The notes under the pieces: generated by a model
What the model saw: the letters and a program-made list of their open reading frames with translations, nothing else
Told to the model about the DNA's origin: nothing
Databases searched by the model: none
Shown here: positions 35,393-44,547 of the stretch, piece after piece
Numbering within the stretch: the first letter of the stretch is position 1
Layout: each line of letters starts with the position of its first letter
From: Multivorans sp965232105
GTDB taxonomy: Bacteria; Acidobacteriota; Thermoanaerobaculia; Multivoradales; Multivoraceae
Direction of reading: 5' to 3'
Assembly: GCA_965232105.1 (NCBI GenBank)
Contig: OZ246956.1
Location: 2,790,001 to 2,854,000, forward strand
Length of the DNA stretch: 64,000 bases
Program-made: the position numbers and the translations under genes

Positions 35393-37777
35393 TCAGTTGG
35401 AGCCTGCGAGGACCTCGGCGCCGGTGCGGGATCCCAGGTCGTGGACCGTGCCGTGGATGAACTCGCGCATCCGCTCGCCGCCGGCGCTTCGGAGGTTCAT
35501 CTCCAGGTGGTATTGCTGCACGGGCAGGATGTCCGGGATCTCGACGAAGACCGAGCGACCGTCGGCGGAGAGGGTGGCGGACGGAATCTCCAGCGCGTCC
35601 CTGCCTGTTCCCTCGCCGAGCACCCGGTAGTCCTCGGAGCCGTAGCTCGCCTGGCGCAGGTACCGCCAGATCCGCATCGAGTAGTTGCCGGGGTCGGCTG
35701 CGGCCTCCGGATCGAGTGCCGTGCTGAAGCGGACCACGATGCCGTCGGTCGCGGTTTCGTAAGCCACCGGAATCCGCAACGGCTGGTCCGTGCGCCGGAC
35801 GCGGTAGAAGCCGCCGGACTGGGTCCGGTCGCCCGCCCAGGCGAACAGTCCGCAGACGTAGAGGTGGTCGTCGGCGGGGTTGAAGCGACCGCGGACCAGC
35901 CCGGTTGGCGCGGCCGCGACGGGCAGTTCGACCACGGCGGCCTGGCGCGGAGGACCGTCGCCCGCCGGAGAGGCTCGCGGAAAGGCCTGGTCGAAGAGCA
36001 CGGAGAACATCTTGCCGTTGCCGTAGGACAGGTAGGTCAGCGACCCGTCCAGTGCGCCCCAGCGCTCGCTGCGCACCCACACGGGCGCCGAGGGAGAGCG
36101 GTCCACGTCGTGGTGGATCCAGGTGATCGGCTGGACGAAGTCGTCCGGGTCGCGGTCGGGCTCGCGCCAGGCCCGCATGTAGCCGTGGAAGGTTCCCGGC
36201 TCGACCCAGTTGATCCGGTTCTCCGGCGTCCAGTGACCCTCCTGGTCGGTGACGATCACGCTGCCGTCCGCGTTGACCACGAGGCCGTTCGGCGCCCGGA
36301 AACCGTTGGCGACGATCTGGGTCGAGGCGCCGTCGGCCGCGACCTTGAGGATCGTCCCGTGCTGGGGCACGCGGGCGTCGAAGTCGTGTCCGGCGCCCTT
36401 GGCGTAGTAGAAGTTGCCGTCCGCGTCCGCTTCCAGGCCCACGGCGAACTCGTGGAAGTGCGCCGACGCCTGGGCGTCGTGGTTGAAGGCCTCGTAACGG
36501 TCCGCCTCACCGTCGCCGTTCAGGTCGTGGAGGCGGGTGATCTGGTCGCGGGACGTTATGAAGATCTCGCCGCCCCGCGTGTTCACGCCAAGCGGCTCGT
36601 AGAGCCCGGTCGCGAAGCGTTTCCAGGTGATCTCGCCGATCTCGTCGCCGCCGAGTCCGTCGACGATCCAGACGTCGCCCATCCAGGTGGCGACGACCGC
36701 GCGGCGGCCCCCGTTCAGGAAGTCGAAGCCGCCCAGGCGCATCCAGGAGCGATAGGGGTTGTCGAGCGGCGTGGTGATCGCCTCGAGCTCGAAAGGTCCG
36801 CCTCGCCGGCCGAGGATGCGGCTTTCGGTCGTGACCGTCTCGGTCCACTGTGCGGGGCCGCCGCGGGTCAGTGGTTCGAGATCGATGGCCGGGGCAACTC
36901 CTGCCGCGCGGGCCAGGAAGCCGGCGTTCGATCTGCCGCGGCGGCCGATCACGATCTTGAAACGGACTGGTTCGTTGCCGGCCGGAACGCGCAGGCGGAG
37001 GTCGTCGCCGTCGCCCTCGACCCACTGAACGGCTGCCGGCGCTCCGACCAGGGCGGCGGCGGTGGGTCCGCTCTGTTCGCCTCTGGCCGGGTCATCCGGG
37101 CGCGGCTCGCGGAAGCCTGCCGCTTCATTGTCGATCCAGGCTCGTCCGTCCTTCTGGTGCGCGACCTGGACCAGGAGATCCGTGTTTCTCGGCCCCAGGT
37201 TCAGGGTGCGGCTGAACAGCCCGCCGCCTTCCAAGCCGCCGAGTTCCAGGACCTCCGTGTCGCCCACCTGGTAGTGCAACACGACCCGGTTCCCGTGCAG
37301 GTGGTGCCCGAGCCAGCGCGCGACGGCACGATCCTGTGGCCCGAAGCGCCGCCCGCCGCGGCCCACGATGCGCGTGTCCCGGAAGTCGTCGCCGGCCCGG
37401 GACCAGCCCGGCGAGTCCGGATTCGTGAAGACGAAGTCTCCCACGATCGCCGGCTCGACGACGTGCCTGCCGTTGTAGTTGATCGAGTTCCAGTCCATGA
37501 AGCCGGGCCCGGTCCAGCCCGCGGCCCAGCGCAGGGTGTCCGTGTCGAAGAGCAGGAAGTCCGACCCCTGGGCGATGCCGCCAGGGCCCTCGTCAACGCG
37601 GATGCCGATGCCCTTGTTCGCGTTGTTGCCGTCCTCGACGATGTAGGAGTGGACCTTGAACGGCCCGTAGTCCATGTCGGACCAGGGTCTGCCGGTCAGT
37701 TCCTGCGCGCTGGTGCCGCCCGTGACGAGGAGAATGCCTACGACCAATGGCGCTGCTGTGGTCGCTCGGTGTCGCAT
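35393..37777 (-). CDS. Secreted DUF6797-like beta-propeller protein, partner of the pentaheme cytochrome
   Basis: A 794-residue exported protein (signal LVVGILLVTGGTSAQ). The N-terminal third (PWSDMDYGPFKVHSY, LFDTDTLRWAAGWTGPGF, GIAQGSDF) matches the DUF6797 pattern from Planctomycetota and Verrucomicrobiota. The middle is an NHL/SGL-type propeller (HEFAVGLEADADGNFYYAKGAG, GFRAPNGLVVNADGSVIVTDQ), and the C-terminus is a beta domain. Such proteins are usually found with or fused to multiheme c-type cytochromes; here the cytochrome is a separate gene 20 bases downstream. The start at 37777 is the first ATG before the signal peptide. Confidence 0.8.
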   Translation of the reverse strand: MRHRATTAAPLVVGILLVTGGTSAQELTGRPWSDMDYGPFKVHSYIVEDGNNANKGIGIRVDEGPGGIAQGSDFLLFDTDTLRWAAGWTGPGFMDWNSINYNGRHVVEPAIVGDFVFTNPDSPGWSRAGDDFRDTRIVGRGGRRFGPQDRAVARWLGHHLHGNRVVLHYQVGDTEVLELGGLEGGGLFSRTLNLGPRNTDLLVQVAHQKDGRAWIDNEAAGFREPRPDDPARGEQSGPTAAALVGAPAAVQWVEGDGDDLRLRVPAGNEPVRFKIVIGRRGRSNAGFLARAAGVAPAIDLEPLTRGGPAQWTETVTTESRILGRRGGPFELEAITTPLDNPYRSWMRLGGFDFLNGGRRAVVATWMGDVWIVDGLGGDEIGEITWKRFATGLYEPLGVNTRGGEIFITSRDQITRLHDLNGDGEADRYEAFNHDAQASAHFHEFAVGLEADADGNFYYAKGAGHDFDARVPQHGTILKVAADGASTQIVANGFRAPNGLVVNADGSVIVTDQEGHWTPENRINWVEPGTFHGYMRAWREPDRDPDDFVQPITWIHHDVDRSPSAPVWVRSERWGALDGSLTYLSYGNGKMFSVLFDQAFPRASPAGDGPPRQAAVVELPVAAAPTGLVRGRFNPADDHLYVCGLFAWAGDRTQSGGFYRVRRTDQPLRIPVAYETATDGIVVRFSTALDPEAAADPGNYSMRIWRYLRQASYGSEDYRVLGEGTGRDALEIPSATLSADGRSVFVEIPDILPVQQYHLEMNLRSAGGERMREFIHGTVHDLGSRTGAEVLAGSN

Positions 37778-38373
37778 GGGAACGGGGATTCTAATGGCCG
37801 GACGTGACTCGGCGGACCGGGGCGAGCTGCGGCTCCGAGCCTGGCCTCCGCGATCCGCATACTGGTTTAACCACTCCCTCAGCCAGCGCGCGACTGGTAC
37901 CCGGGCATACTGCCAGCATTCGGCTCGAAGCGTCGGCCTTTCAGGTGGCCGCGGCGGTCCGAGACCGCGCGCGGCCAAATCGACTAGGCGTCGACTGTTC
38001 CGCCGTGGGATTGCGGGTGCTGGCCTTGCTCCGGTGTCCGCTTCCGACGAGAGTCAAGAGAACTTGCGCCGATGCGGAGGGATCTCTAAGCTCCGCCGAC
38101 AACCGAGCCAGAGGAGATTCCTCAATGCGAGCAAGAGGTCTGCCGATCGAGATTCCCTGCAGTGAGCCCACTATGGCTGATCTGGGGCCGCATCTCGTGC
38201 CGTCGGTCGCCGATCTCGTCGGCCCGCGTCCGGTCCATGCCCGACCTTGTCCGTTAGGTCGGGAGCCCCGGTACGCCTCGGTCAACCGTGCACGCTACCA
38301 GCATGGAGCGCTGCGGAATCAAGGTTTGTCGCTAGCTGGGAGACGCTTGGGCACTGGCAGGCCAGGAGGCATC
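37778..38373. other. Intergenic stretch with no recognisable gene
   Basis: About 600 bases between the DUF6797-like gene and the HsdS fragment. A frame on the + strand is open through it but has no family similarity before the HsdS tail. TGGTT-T-AACCA at 37863-37873 is a small inverted repeat, and the octamer GCATACTG occurs twice (about 37857 and 37905). It probably contains decayed sequence from the lost part of the hsdS gene plus the promoter of the divergent gene. Confidence 0.5.
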
Positions 38374-38589
38374 CATGAAACCAGCGTCGGCTACCCCCCA
38401 CGCGAAGAGCAGCGAGCGATTGCGGCCTTTCTCGACCGCGAGACTGCGAAGATCGGCACACTGGTCAGGAAGGTCAGTGCTGCGATCGAGCGGCTTCAGG
38501 AGTATCGGACCGTGCTCGTGACGGCTGCCGTAACGGGCAAGATCGACGTACGGGGACCGGACGCTGATGGTAGTGGAGGTCGAAGCTAG
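38374..38589 (+). pseudogene. C-terminal remnant of a type I restriction specificity subunit (HsdS)
   Basis: About 70 codons match the end of HsdS proteins. YPPREEQRAIAAFLDRETA is the conserved second central region start, followed by a long helix (LVRKVSAAIERLQEYRTVLV) and the terminal TAAVTGKIDVR. Neither target-recognition domain nor the first conserved region can be found upstream in any frame, so the gene is truncated. Its TAG overlaps by one base the GTG of the following ATPase gene, which preserves the coupling of an ancestral operon. Type I restriction loci often carry PrrC/RloC-type ATPases next to hsdS, which agrees with the neighbour. Confidence 0.8.
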
Positions 38590-40502
38590 TGGCACTAGAA
38601 GAACGGATCGTTGAGTGGAGCGCGACACGGCCGGCATGGCAGCGATACGTGCTCCGACGAGTCGCGAAGGGTGATCCGCTTTCCAGCACGGAGTGCGATC
38701 AGCTTGTGGAAACGATGGTTGCGGGCGAACGGGGCCGGAGTGTGAAATTTGGTCTTGCGGATCTCCCTCAGGCCACAGCGGAGGACCCGCCAGTCCGGCT
38801 TTTGTCGATTTCTGATCCGGAACATGTGAACGCTCTGAGGTCGGCTCGTCCACTGACGTTTGAGGCGAGTGGCTTAACCATCGTGTACGGCGACAACGGT
38901 AGCGGGAAGTCCGGCTATGCGAGGCTGCTGAAGCGGATCACGCGCTCGCGCGACCAGGAGGTGGTCCAGACGGACGTATTCCGCGACACCGCGCTAGAGA
39001 GACCCACTGCCAGGCTCGCCGTTCGGATTGGCGACAGAGAGGAACTGCTTTCGTGGCCGGACTCCAGGCCACCAGAGCTTCAACGAATGCTCTTCTACGA
39101 TGGGGCATGCGGCAACAACTACATCTCCGCGGAGTCGGACTTCCCCTATCGACCGTCTGCTCTCTTCGTTATGGAGGGACTGATTGACGCCTGTTTGGAA
39201 GTGCGCGGTCGCGCCGACGCCCGACTGGTCGAGAATGCCGAATCGGTGACGGCTATGCCTCGTGTCGCGGAGGAACTGAGAGAAACGGAGGCCGGCAGGT
39301 TCGTGAAGGGTATCTGCGGAGAGACATCGGTGGATGCACTAGATCTCTTGCTCAGGCAGCTCGATGAGTCGAGCGAGACCATCGATGCCCTAAGAGATCA
39401 GGAGATGAGCCTCCGCAACTCCGGCGGGGGCACGGAAAGGCGGAGTCTCGGTCGACAGGCCGAAAAACTCGATGCTCTGCATGAGCACGTCAGGGCTATT
39501 CACACTGTACTCGGCGACCAAGCGCTGAGGGCGCTACAGGAGCAACGAGACGGACTCCAGGCTCTCGAGGAGGCGGCTAGTCTGCTCGCTGGATCGTTGG
39601 AGTCGGAGGCGTTGCCTGGCGTGGGCACCTCGCCGTGGAAGGCACTATGGGAGTCGGCCAAGCGCTTCTCGGAGGAGCGTGCGTACCCTGCCGAATCGTA
39701 TCCTGTCCTTGATGACGATAGCCGCTGCGTCCTCTGCCTCCAGACTCTCGATTCGGAGAGCCGCGACAGGCTCCTGAGGTTTGACCGATTCGTCAAGGAC
39801 GACACTCAGATTCGACTCGATCGAGCTCGGAACTCACTTCGGCATCAACGCGAGAGGTTCGGCAAGCTGCGCGTCTTTCCGGGAGAGGTCAACGCGTACC
39901 TGAAAGACCTGGCTTCAGGCCACACGGACTTGATCGAGGAGGTTCAAGAGCTTTCTGTCTAGGTATGAGGGCGTTTACGAGAAGGAACGTGCTGCCCTGC
40001 AAGGCGAAGGGCAGCTCGACTTGGCTCGTATCAATCCGGCAACTGCACTGGCTCGGCTTGCCGAGGGCGCAGAGGTTGCTAGGGCTGCGGCCAAACGTCT
40101 TTCCGACCCAGAGACAGTCCGACAGCGATTGGCCGCAGTTTCGCGCAGGCGGCAAGAGCTCGAGCTCCTGAAACGGATCAGGGATTCGCGGAGTGGGATC
40201 GTCAAGGAGATCGCGCGGCTAAGGGAGCGCGAGGCTCTTGAGGCGGCCAAGAAGGCCGCCACGACGACGGGGATCACCAAGAAGGTCACGGAGCTCTCGG
40301 AGGAGGGTATTACCGAGGTTGTCCGCGACGCCTTCACACGGGAGACTGACCGCCTGTTGCTTGACCGTGTCACCATCGCTCGGACCCGGGCCAAGAAGGG
40401 CGCCCTGCTTCATCAGCCCAAGCTCGTTCGGGCGCGCCAGAGTGTGAAGCTGCCGAGTGTGTTCAGCGAGGGTGAACAGACTGCACTAGGCTTGGCGGCG
40501 TT

Positions 40503-40510
40503 CTTCACAG
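40503..40510 (+). repeat. Target-site duplication, left copy
   Basis: CTTCACAG immediately outside the left end of the insertion sequence. The identical octamer follows the right end. Eight bases is the duplication length known for ISL3-family elements. Confidence 0.9.
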
Positions 40511-41812
40511 GGCTCTTCAGGGTTTCGTGTGGAATGTGAGCGAATCGTGGTAGAGGTGGAGCCCGCCGAGATGGAAGTAGATGGCGGTGCGGAAGCGATC
40601 CCGGTTTCGGTAGCCGCGGGCTGACTTCTTGAGCCACTGGATCACCGAGTTGATGCCTTCGAGGCGTGCGTTGGTGACGCCTCGCTCGATGGCGTTCAGC
40701 ACGCCGTCGAGATGGGCCTTGATCATCCGGGCCACCCGTTTCATCGGCTCCAGGCGGCTGCGGATCGCCCACGAGTACCAGCCCCTGAACGTAGCCAGCG
40801 CCTCGGCGCGGTCCGATGTCTCCCACATCATCATCGCCACCTCCTTCAGATGCCAGCAGCGGGCCGTCTTCGAGGTGCCGTCGATCAACTCCTTGAAGCG
40901 AGGCCATCGGTGCTCCGGCACCCGGTCCGGGTGGTACAGCCACAAGTAGCGCGTGTCGGTCAGGCGTTCGTCGCCCAGGCCGCGCAAGTGTCGGTGCTCC
41001 TCCCTGCGCACTTCGTCCACGGCATCGCCGAGATGAGCCGCGACGTGGAACGTGTCGTACGCGATCTTGTCCCCGCCGTCCGGCAGGCAGGACACCGTGG
41101 CCGAAATGTACGCCGGCCACATGTCCATCGCCACCGTCTCGATCTTTGAACGCTCGGCCTCCGACAACGACTGGTAGTACGAAGACAGAGAGTCCTTGCC
41201 GCGACCGTCCGCCACATGGTGAACGCGCGGCTCACCCTCGATGTCCGCGACAACCGTCACGTACTCGTGACGCTTCTGAAACGACGTCTCGTCCACGCCG
41301 AGACAGCGAGACGCGGGCGCCGGGCCGCGACGCGCCAGACCACGCTTCACCGCCCTCTGCATCACACCGTCCACCTGGTCCCAACTCAAGTCCAGCTGCC
41401 GCGCCACTGCCGACATGCTCGCCTCGCACAGCCAGTCGATCACCAAGGCCTCGAACAACGCCGTGAAACGAGAGCCTGCATCCGACCACGGCACGCCGAT
41501 CGTGTGCACTCCGTGCTGCGCGCAACGCACCCGCGGCACATCCGCCGTCAGGATCGTCCGGTACTGGCACGTCGGCAGATGCCGCCAGCGCCGGCGACGC
41601 GAATCGTGACGACTCGCCGAGCCGCCGCACTCGGGGCAACGGTACGACTCGTCCCGGCCACGAGCCACGAACACCTCCACCTCCCCGGCCTCAAGCCGCA
41701 ACTCGACGCTCGTCACCTCCCAAGGACTCTCGACACCCAGAATCCGACCGTACAAGTCTGTGTCTCGCATCGCGCGAGACTACGGCATCTCCACCATCAA
41801 CCCGGAAGAGCC
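40511..41812 (-). mobile_element. Complete ISL3-family insertion sequence, 1302 bp
   Basis: The element is bounded by terminal inverted repeats that begin GGCTCTTC and share GGGTT after one mismatch (40511-40532 and 41791-41812, 17 of 22 positions matching). GGCTCTTC ends are typical of ISL3. The single transposase gene fills most of it. It is flanked by perfect 8-bp duplications and cuts a codon of the AAA ATPase gene, so the insertion is recent enough to keep both ends intact. Confidence 0.95.
40517..41770 (-). CDS. ISL3-family transposase
   Basis: A 417-residue DDE transposase. The N-terminus has a zinc-binding CPECGG and a C..HG pair typical of ISL3. Catalytic acidic residues are probably the Asp in CLGVDETSFQKRH, the Asp in VAMDMWPAY, and the Glu in NARLEGINSVIQWLKK. 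The reading frame is complete, so the element may still be able to move. It is transcribed against the disrupted gene. Its stop codon lies within the left terminal repeat. Confidence 0.95.
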   Translation of the reverse strand: MRDTDLYGRILGVESPWEVTSVELRLEAGEVEVFVARGRDESYRCPECGGSASRHDSRRRRWRHLPTCQYRTILTADVPRVRCAQHGVHTIGVPWSDAGSRFTALFEALVIDWLCEASMSAVARQLDLSWDQVDGVMQRAVKRGLARRGPAPASRCLGVDETSFQKRHEYVTVVADIEGEPRVHHVADGRGKDSLSSYYQSLSEAERSKIETVAMDMWPAYISATVSCLPDGGDKIAYDTFHVAAHLGDAVDEVRREEHRHLRGLGDERLTDTRYLWLYHPDRVPEHRWPRFKELIDGTSKTARCWHLKEVAMMMWETSDRAEALATFRGWYSWAIRSRLEPMKRVARMIKAHLDGVLNAIERGVTNARLEGINSVIQWLKKSARGYRNRDRFRTAIYFHLGGLHLYHDSLTFHTKP

Positions 41813-41820
41813 CTTCACAG
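41813..41820 (+). repeat. Target-site duplication, right copy
   Basis: CTTCACAG directly after the right inverted repeat. Joining the host sequence through one copy of this octamer restores the reading frame FFTEAQLDASRSAIILDDP of the ATPase. Confidence 0.9.
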
Positions 41821-42494
41821 AAGCACAACTGGATGCGTCTAGGTCGGCGATTATTCTGGATGACCCGGTCACGTCGCTCGACCACGTTCGCAGGAGCCTC
41901 GTAGCAGGTCGTCTCGCAGAACTCGCTGCCAGCCGGCAGGTGGTCGTGTTTACACATGACGTGGCTTTTGTCGCGGATCTCAAGCGCGCGGCCGCTGAAG
42001 CTGATGTTGTGATCGCTTCAAGGTCCGTGACTCGGAGTCGGGCGGACAACGGAAGGCCGGGGTTGTGCAGTGAGGAACACCCATGGAAGGCGAAGGACGT
42101 TCGGGCGCGCCTGGGCGAGCTGCGGGAAGGGTTGGCACGGATCAAGAGGGAGAGTAGTCATTGGGATGAGACAGCCTACGAGGAAGCTGTTGGTAGTTGG
42201 GCGGGAAAGCTGTCTGAAACGTGGGAACGCATCTTCAGCCAGGAGATCGTTGGACCCATTCTGGCGGAGGGTGGGCTGGAGGTCCGGCCGAAGATGGTGA
42301 GGGTTCTGGCTAGGTTCACGAAGGCCGACCACGCCGAGTTCGATGCGAGTTACGGCCGGGCGTCACAATGGACCAAGCGCCATGACAAGAGTGCAATGGT
42401 CAACTACGTTGCGCCTGAGATCGGGGTTCTGGAGGCGGACCTGGAACTAGTCGATGCTTGGTTCAAGCGCGTGAAGAAGTACCAAGGCCAGTGA

Positions 42495-42933
42495 ATCGGC
42501 TGCCCGTCCACACCGCGCTGATTCACAGGACGCGCGAGCGCACCATTTGCGAGGCTGGAGGGCTCTTCTTCTTGAGGCCGAAAGACCGGGAGCGAGAGCG
42601 GGTGCAGGCACCCTCTTGAGCTTGCCCCGGTTTCGTGGACACTTCATCCTTGGAGGAGGAGGTACCCACGATGCCAAGATCAAGACCTCGGTACCCGGCA
42701 GAGTACCGGCAACAGATGGTGGATCTGGTCCGGTCCGGGCGTAGCGCTGACCAGCACGGCGACGGCTGACACTCGGAAAGGCACCGGCGGTCGCGCATCG
42801 CCTCGGGTAGGGGAGATCCTGTCTGGCGCAGGGGGTGTTCGGGATGGCCGTTCGTGCTGCATTCGGACAGGCGATCGTAGAACGGGGGCTGCGGACGGTC
42901 GGGGCGCTGCTTCGGCGCGACCACTCAGGGCGT
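42495..42933. other. Intergenic stretch with IS3-family debris
   Basis: A 439-base gap between the broken ATPase gene and the Uma2 gene. The middle (about 42621-42769) is the left end of an IS3-family element with the start of its orfA. The remaining parts on both sides show no coding similarity I recognise. Small frames on both strands here are not supported by a ribosome site or family match. Confidence 0.6.
42671..42769 (+). pseudogene. Truncated IS3-family transposase orfA
   Basis: MPRSRPRYPAEYRQQMVDLV opens like IS3 OrfA proteins that bind the element ends with a helix-turn-helix, but the frame stops after 32 residues. A strong GGAGGAGGAGG ribosome site precedes the ATG. Upstream, CCCCGGTTTCGTGGACACT (42625-42643) resembles the left terminal repeat of such elements. 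No orfB or right end follows, so only the left tip of the element is left. Confidence 0.7.
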
Positions 42934-43917
42934 CTAGCCTCGGCCCTTCTTTCTGCACAGCTCGAGGAACTCCGCCTCGTTCTCACAGCGGAGAGCGGCA
43001 CCAACGAGGTCGCTCTCGGGTAGCTCCCCCAGGTCCGCGAACCGGTCGCCGAATGCGGGCGTGGTCCGGATGCCGCGCGCCTCGAGCAGTGCGGTAACGG
43101 TCTTGCACCGAGCGGCGGAGCGGCCCTCGGCACGGCCCTCGTCACGATGGCGCCGCAACCAGGGATCGTCGTCCGGGCCCGTTCCTTCCGCCGCTCCCAG
43201 GGCAGTTCCGACGCGGTGAAGCGCGGCTTCCGTCGCTGCGGACATCGTGTGTTCGTTCAACGCTCTGTGAATCTCTTCCGCGGTCCAGCCTGGGAAGGCG
43301 CGGCTGGTCCTTGCCGCCCTGAAGCTCCCGCCTTCCAGCACATGGATGGTCAGCGCCGACACTCTGGACCTGGGGCGGCGCCGCGAGCGGGCATCCGGCA
43401 CGTCGACCCAGACTTCGGGGAAACCCCATGCCTCGTAGAGCGGCAGTTTGCGCACGCGGACATCCGTGGAGTAGTCCACCTCCAGGACAACGTCGGGGAG
43501 GCTGCCGCCATCGATATCCACCCTCGGCTGGAGCTCCTCGGGGGACGGCGGGTGGAGATAGAGGATCTGGTCGGCCTGCATCAGCACGCGCGGCTTGCCG
43601 CGGGCGTCGAAACGCACCAGGTCCGTCGTGCCGTAGGCTTCTATCGCTGACCCTCTGGCGGCGGCGATGAACCCTGCGAGCCGCGAGAGTCGATGCGATG
43701 GCCTCTCGTGGTAGCTCGTGGTCGGCTCGCGAACGACCATGGCGGTTTCGGTGCGCGCCTCCCAGTACTCGACCCGGCCTTCGTAGTCTTCGATCGCTTC
43801 GCGCGGAATGCGGAGCGGCCGGCATCCGGGAAAATCGGACGCATCGAGCGGCGCTTGCTCCGGGTCGTGGCGCTCGTTACCCGGAGACCGGACGGCGGCG
43901 TGGGCGGCCTTGGTCAT
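42934..43917 (-). CDS. Uma2 family putative nuclease
   Basis: A 327-residue protein with the PD-(D/E)xK-type Uma2 domain (about residues 45-240). TDLVRF, PDVVLEVDYSTDVRVRKLPLYEAWGFPEVWVDV holds the acidic and Lys residues expected for the metal site. The C-terminal part (about 250-327: LRRHRDEGRAEGRS, KTVTALLEARGIRTTP) is the extension often found on Uma2 proteins of multicellular or symbiotic bacteria. Their biological role is not established. It borders the decayed mobile region and may itself be mobile. Confidence 0.85.
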   Translation of the reverse strand: MTKAAHAAVRSPGNERHDPEQAPLDASDFPGCRPLRIPREAIEDYEGRVEYWEARTETAMVVREPTTSYHERPSHRLSRLAGFIAAARGSAIEAYGTTDLVRFDARGKPRVLMQADQILYLHPPSPEELQPRVDIDGGSLPDVVLEVDYSTDVRVRKLPLYEAWGFPEVWVDVPDARSRRRPRSRVSALTIHVLEGGSFRAARTSRAFPGWTAEEIHRALNEHTMSAATEAALHRVGTALGAAEGTGPDDDPWLRRHRDEGRAEGRSAARCKTVTALLEARGIRTTPAFGDRFADLGELPESDLVGAALRCENEAEFLELCRKKGRG

Positions 43918-43976
43918 GGGGCGATCCTATCCGGCGGTTGCGGCATGCCGCGTCGCCGCGAGCGTCAGGCCGCCGG

Positions 43977-44005
43977 TTGACGGAAACGCCGGTGGAGGCT
44001 ACCTT
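43977..44005 (+). promoter_or_regulatory. Sigma-70-like promoter, near-leaderless
   Basis: TTGACG (43977-43982) and TACCTT (44000-44005) are 17 bases apart, a textbook spacing. The ATG of the next gene is at 44016, so transcription would begin about four bases before it. Confidence 0.55.
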
Positions 44006-44015
44006 CTCGCGCACC

Positions 44016-44543
44016 ATGAAGAAGACAACACTCTGGATCGTCGGCGTTGTAGCCGGTCTTGTTCTGCTGGGCGTCGGCTGGATCGCCGGCGTGACTGGTG
44101 TCGGACGGACGGTTCCGATCGAAGAACTTTCTGAGCGCGAGCGGGCGTTCGCCGAACGGATGCAGAGCGTCGATCTGGTCGGCCATTTCACAATCGGGAA
44201 CATCTCCGGGCTCGAAGAGGTCGAAGGCGTCAGCCGCGACAAGAACCCTGAGCGCTACGAGATCGCGAGCGTTTCGAAGCTCGAGGGGGAAGGTGACCGC
44301 TGGCGGTTCGACGTCCGGGTCGTCTACATGACGGTCGATGTGACCCTGCCGGTCGTTGTGCCGATCGTCTGGGCCGGCGACACGCCGATGGTGAGCATCA
44401 CGGACTTCGCCATCCCCGGCCTGGGTGAGCAGTTCGGGGCGCGGGTGCTGTTCTACGACGAGCGCTACGCCGGGACGTGGGATCACGGACCGTACGGGGG
44501 ATTGATGTACGGCGTGATCGAGCCGGCGGGCGGCGGCGAGTAG
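44016..44543 (+). CDS. Membrane-anchored protein of unknown function
   Basis: A 175-residue protein with one N-terminal transmembrane segment (TLWIVGVVAGLVLLGVGWIAG), the rest predicted outside the membrane. The soluble part contains SVDLVGHFTIGNISG and then ERYEIASVSKLEGEGDRWRFDVRV, reading like a small beta-barrel or lipocalin-type domain. It ends in YAGTWDHGPYGGLMYGVI. No family recognised. It is convergent with the carboxylase gene, whose end is four bases away, and has its own promoter. Confidence 0.75.
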   Translation: MKKTTLWIVGVVAGLVLLGVGWIAGVTGVGRTVPIEELSERERAFAERMQSVDLVGHFTIGNISGLEEVEGVSRDKNPERYEIASVSKLEGEGDRWRFDVRVVYMTVDVTLPVVVPIVWAGDTPMVSITDFAIPGLGEQFGARVLFYDERYAGTWDHGPYGGLMYGVIEPAGGGE

Positions 44544-44547
44544 CGAC

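Larger units (their letters stand above)
38589..42494 (+). pseudogene. AAA_13-type zinc-hook ATPase (PrrC/RloC-like), broken by a frameshift and an ISL3 insertion
   Basis: Removing the insertion (40511-41812) and one copy of its 8-bp duplication, and allowing a one-base extra near 39955-39958, gives one 864-residue protein. Walker A GDNGSGKS is at 101-108, and a coiled-coil region with the zinc-hook motif CVLC (Cys380, Cys383) follows. The signature FSEGEQTALGLAAFFTEAQ spans the insertion, with Walker B and D-loop IILDDPVTSLDH. A tail with LSETWERIF and QWTKRHD resembles the HEPN-type nuclease end of anticodon nucleases. The zinc hook and the hsdS neighbour suggest a RloC-like translation-blocking defence protein. 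Base composition is clearly lower in GC than flanking genes. It is presumably non-functional now. Confidence 0.8.

Noticed and set aside
40021..40539. A separate small coiled-coil protein gene
   Set aside because: It is the middle piece of the broken ATPase; the frame continues from the upstream part after a one-base shift and ends inside the IS.
41760..42494. A separate ATPase-domain gene starting at 41760
   Set aside because: Its first 20 codons are the end of the IS; the true part is the C-terminus of the interrupted ATPase.
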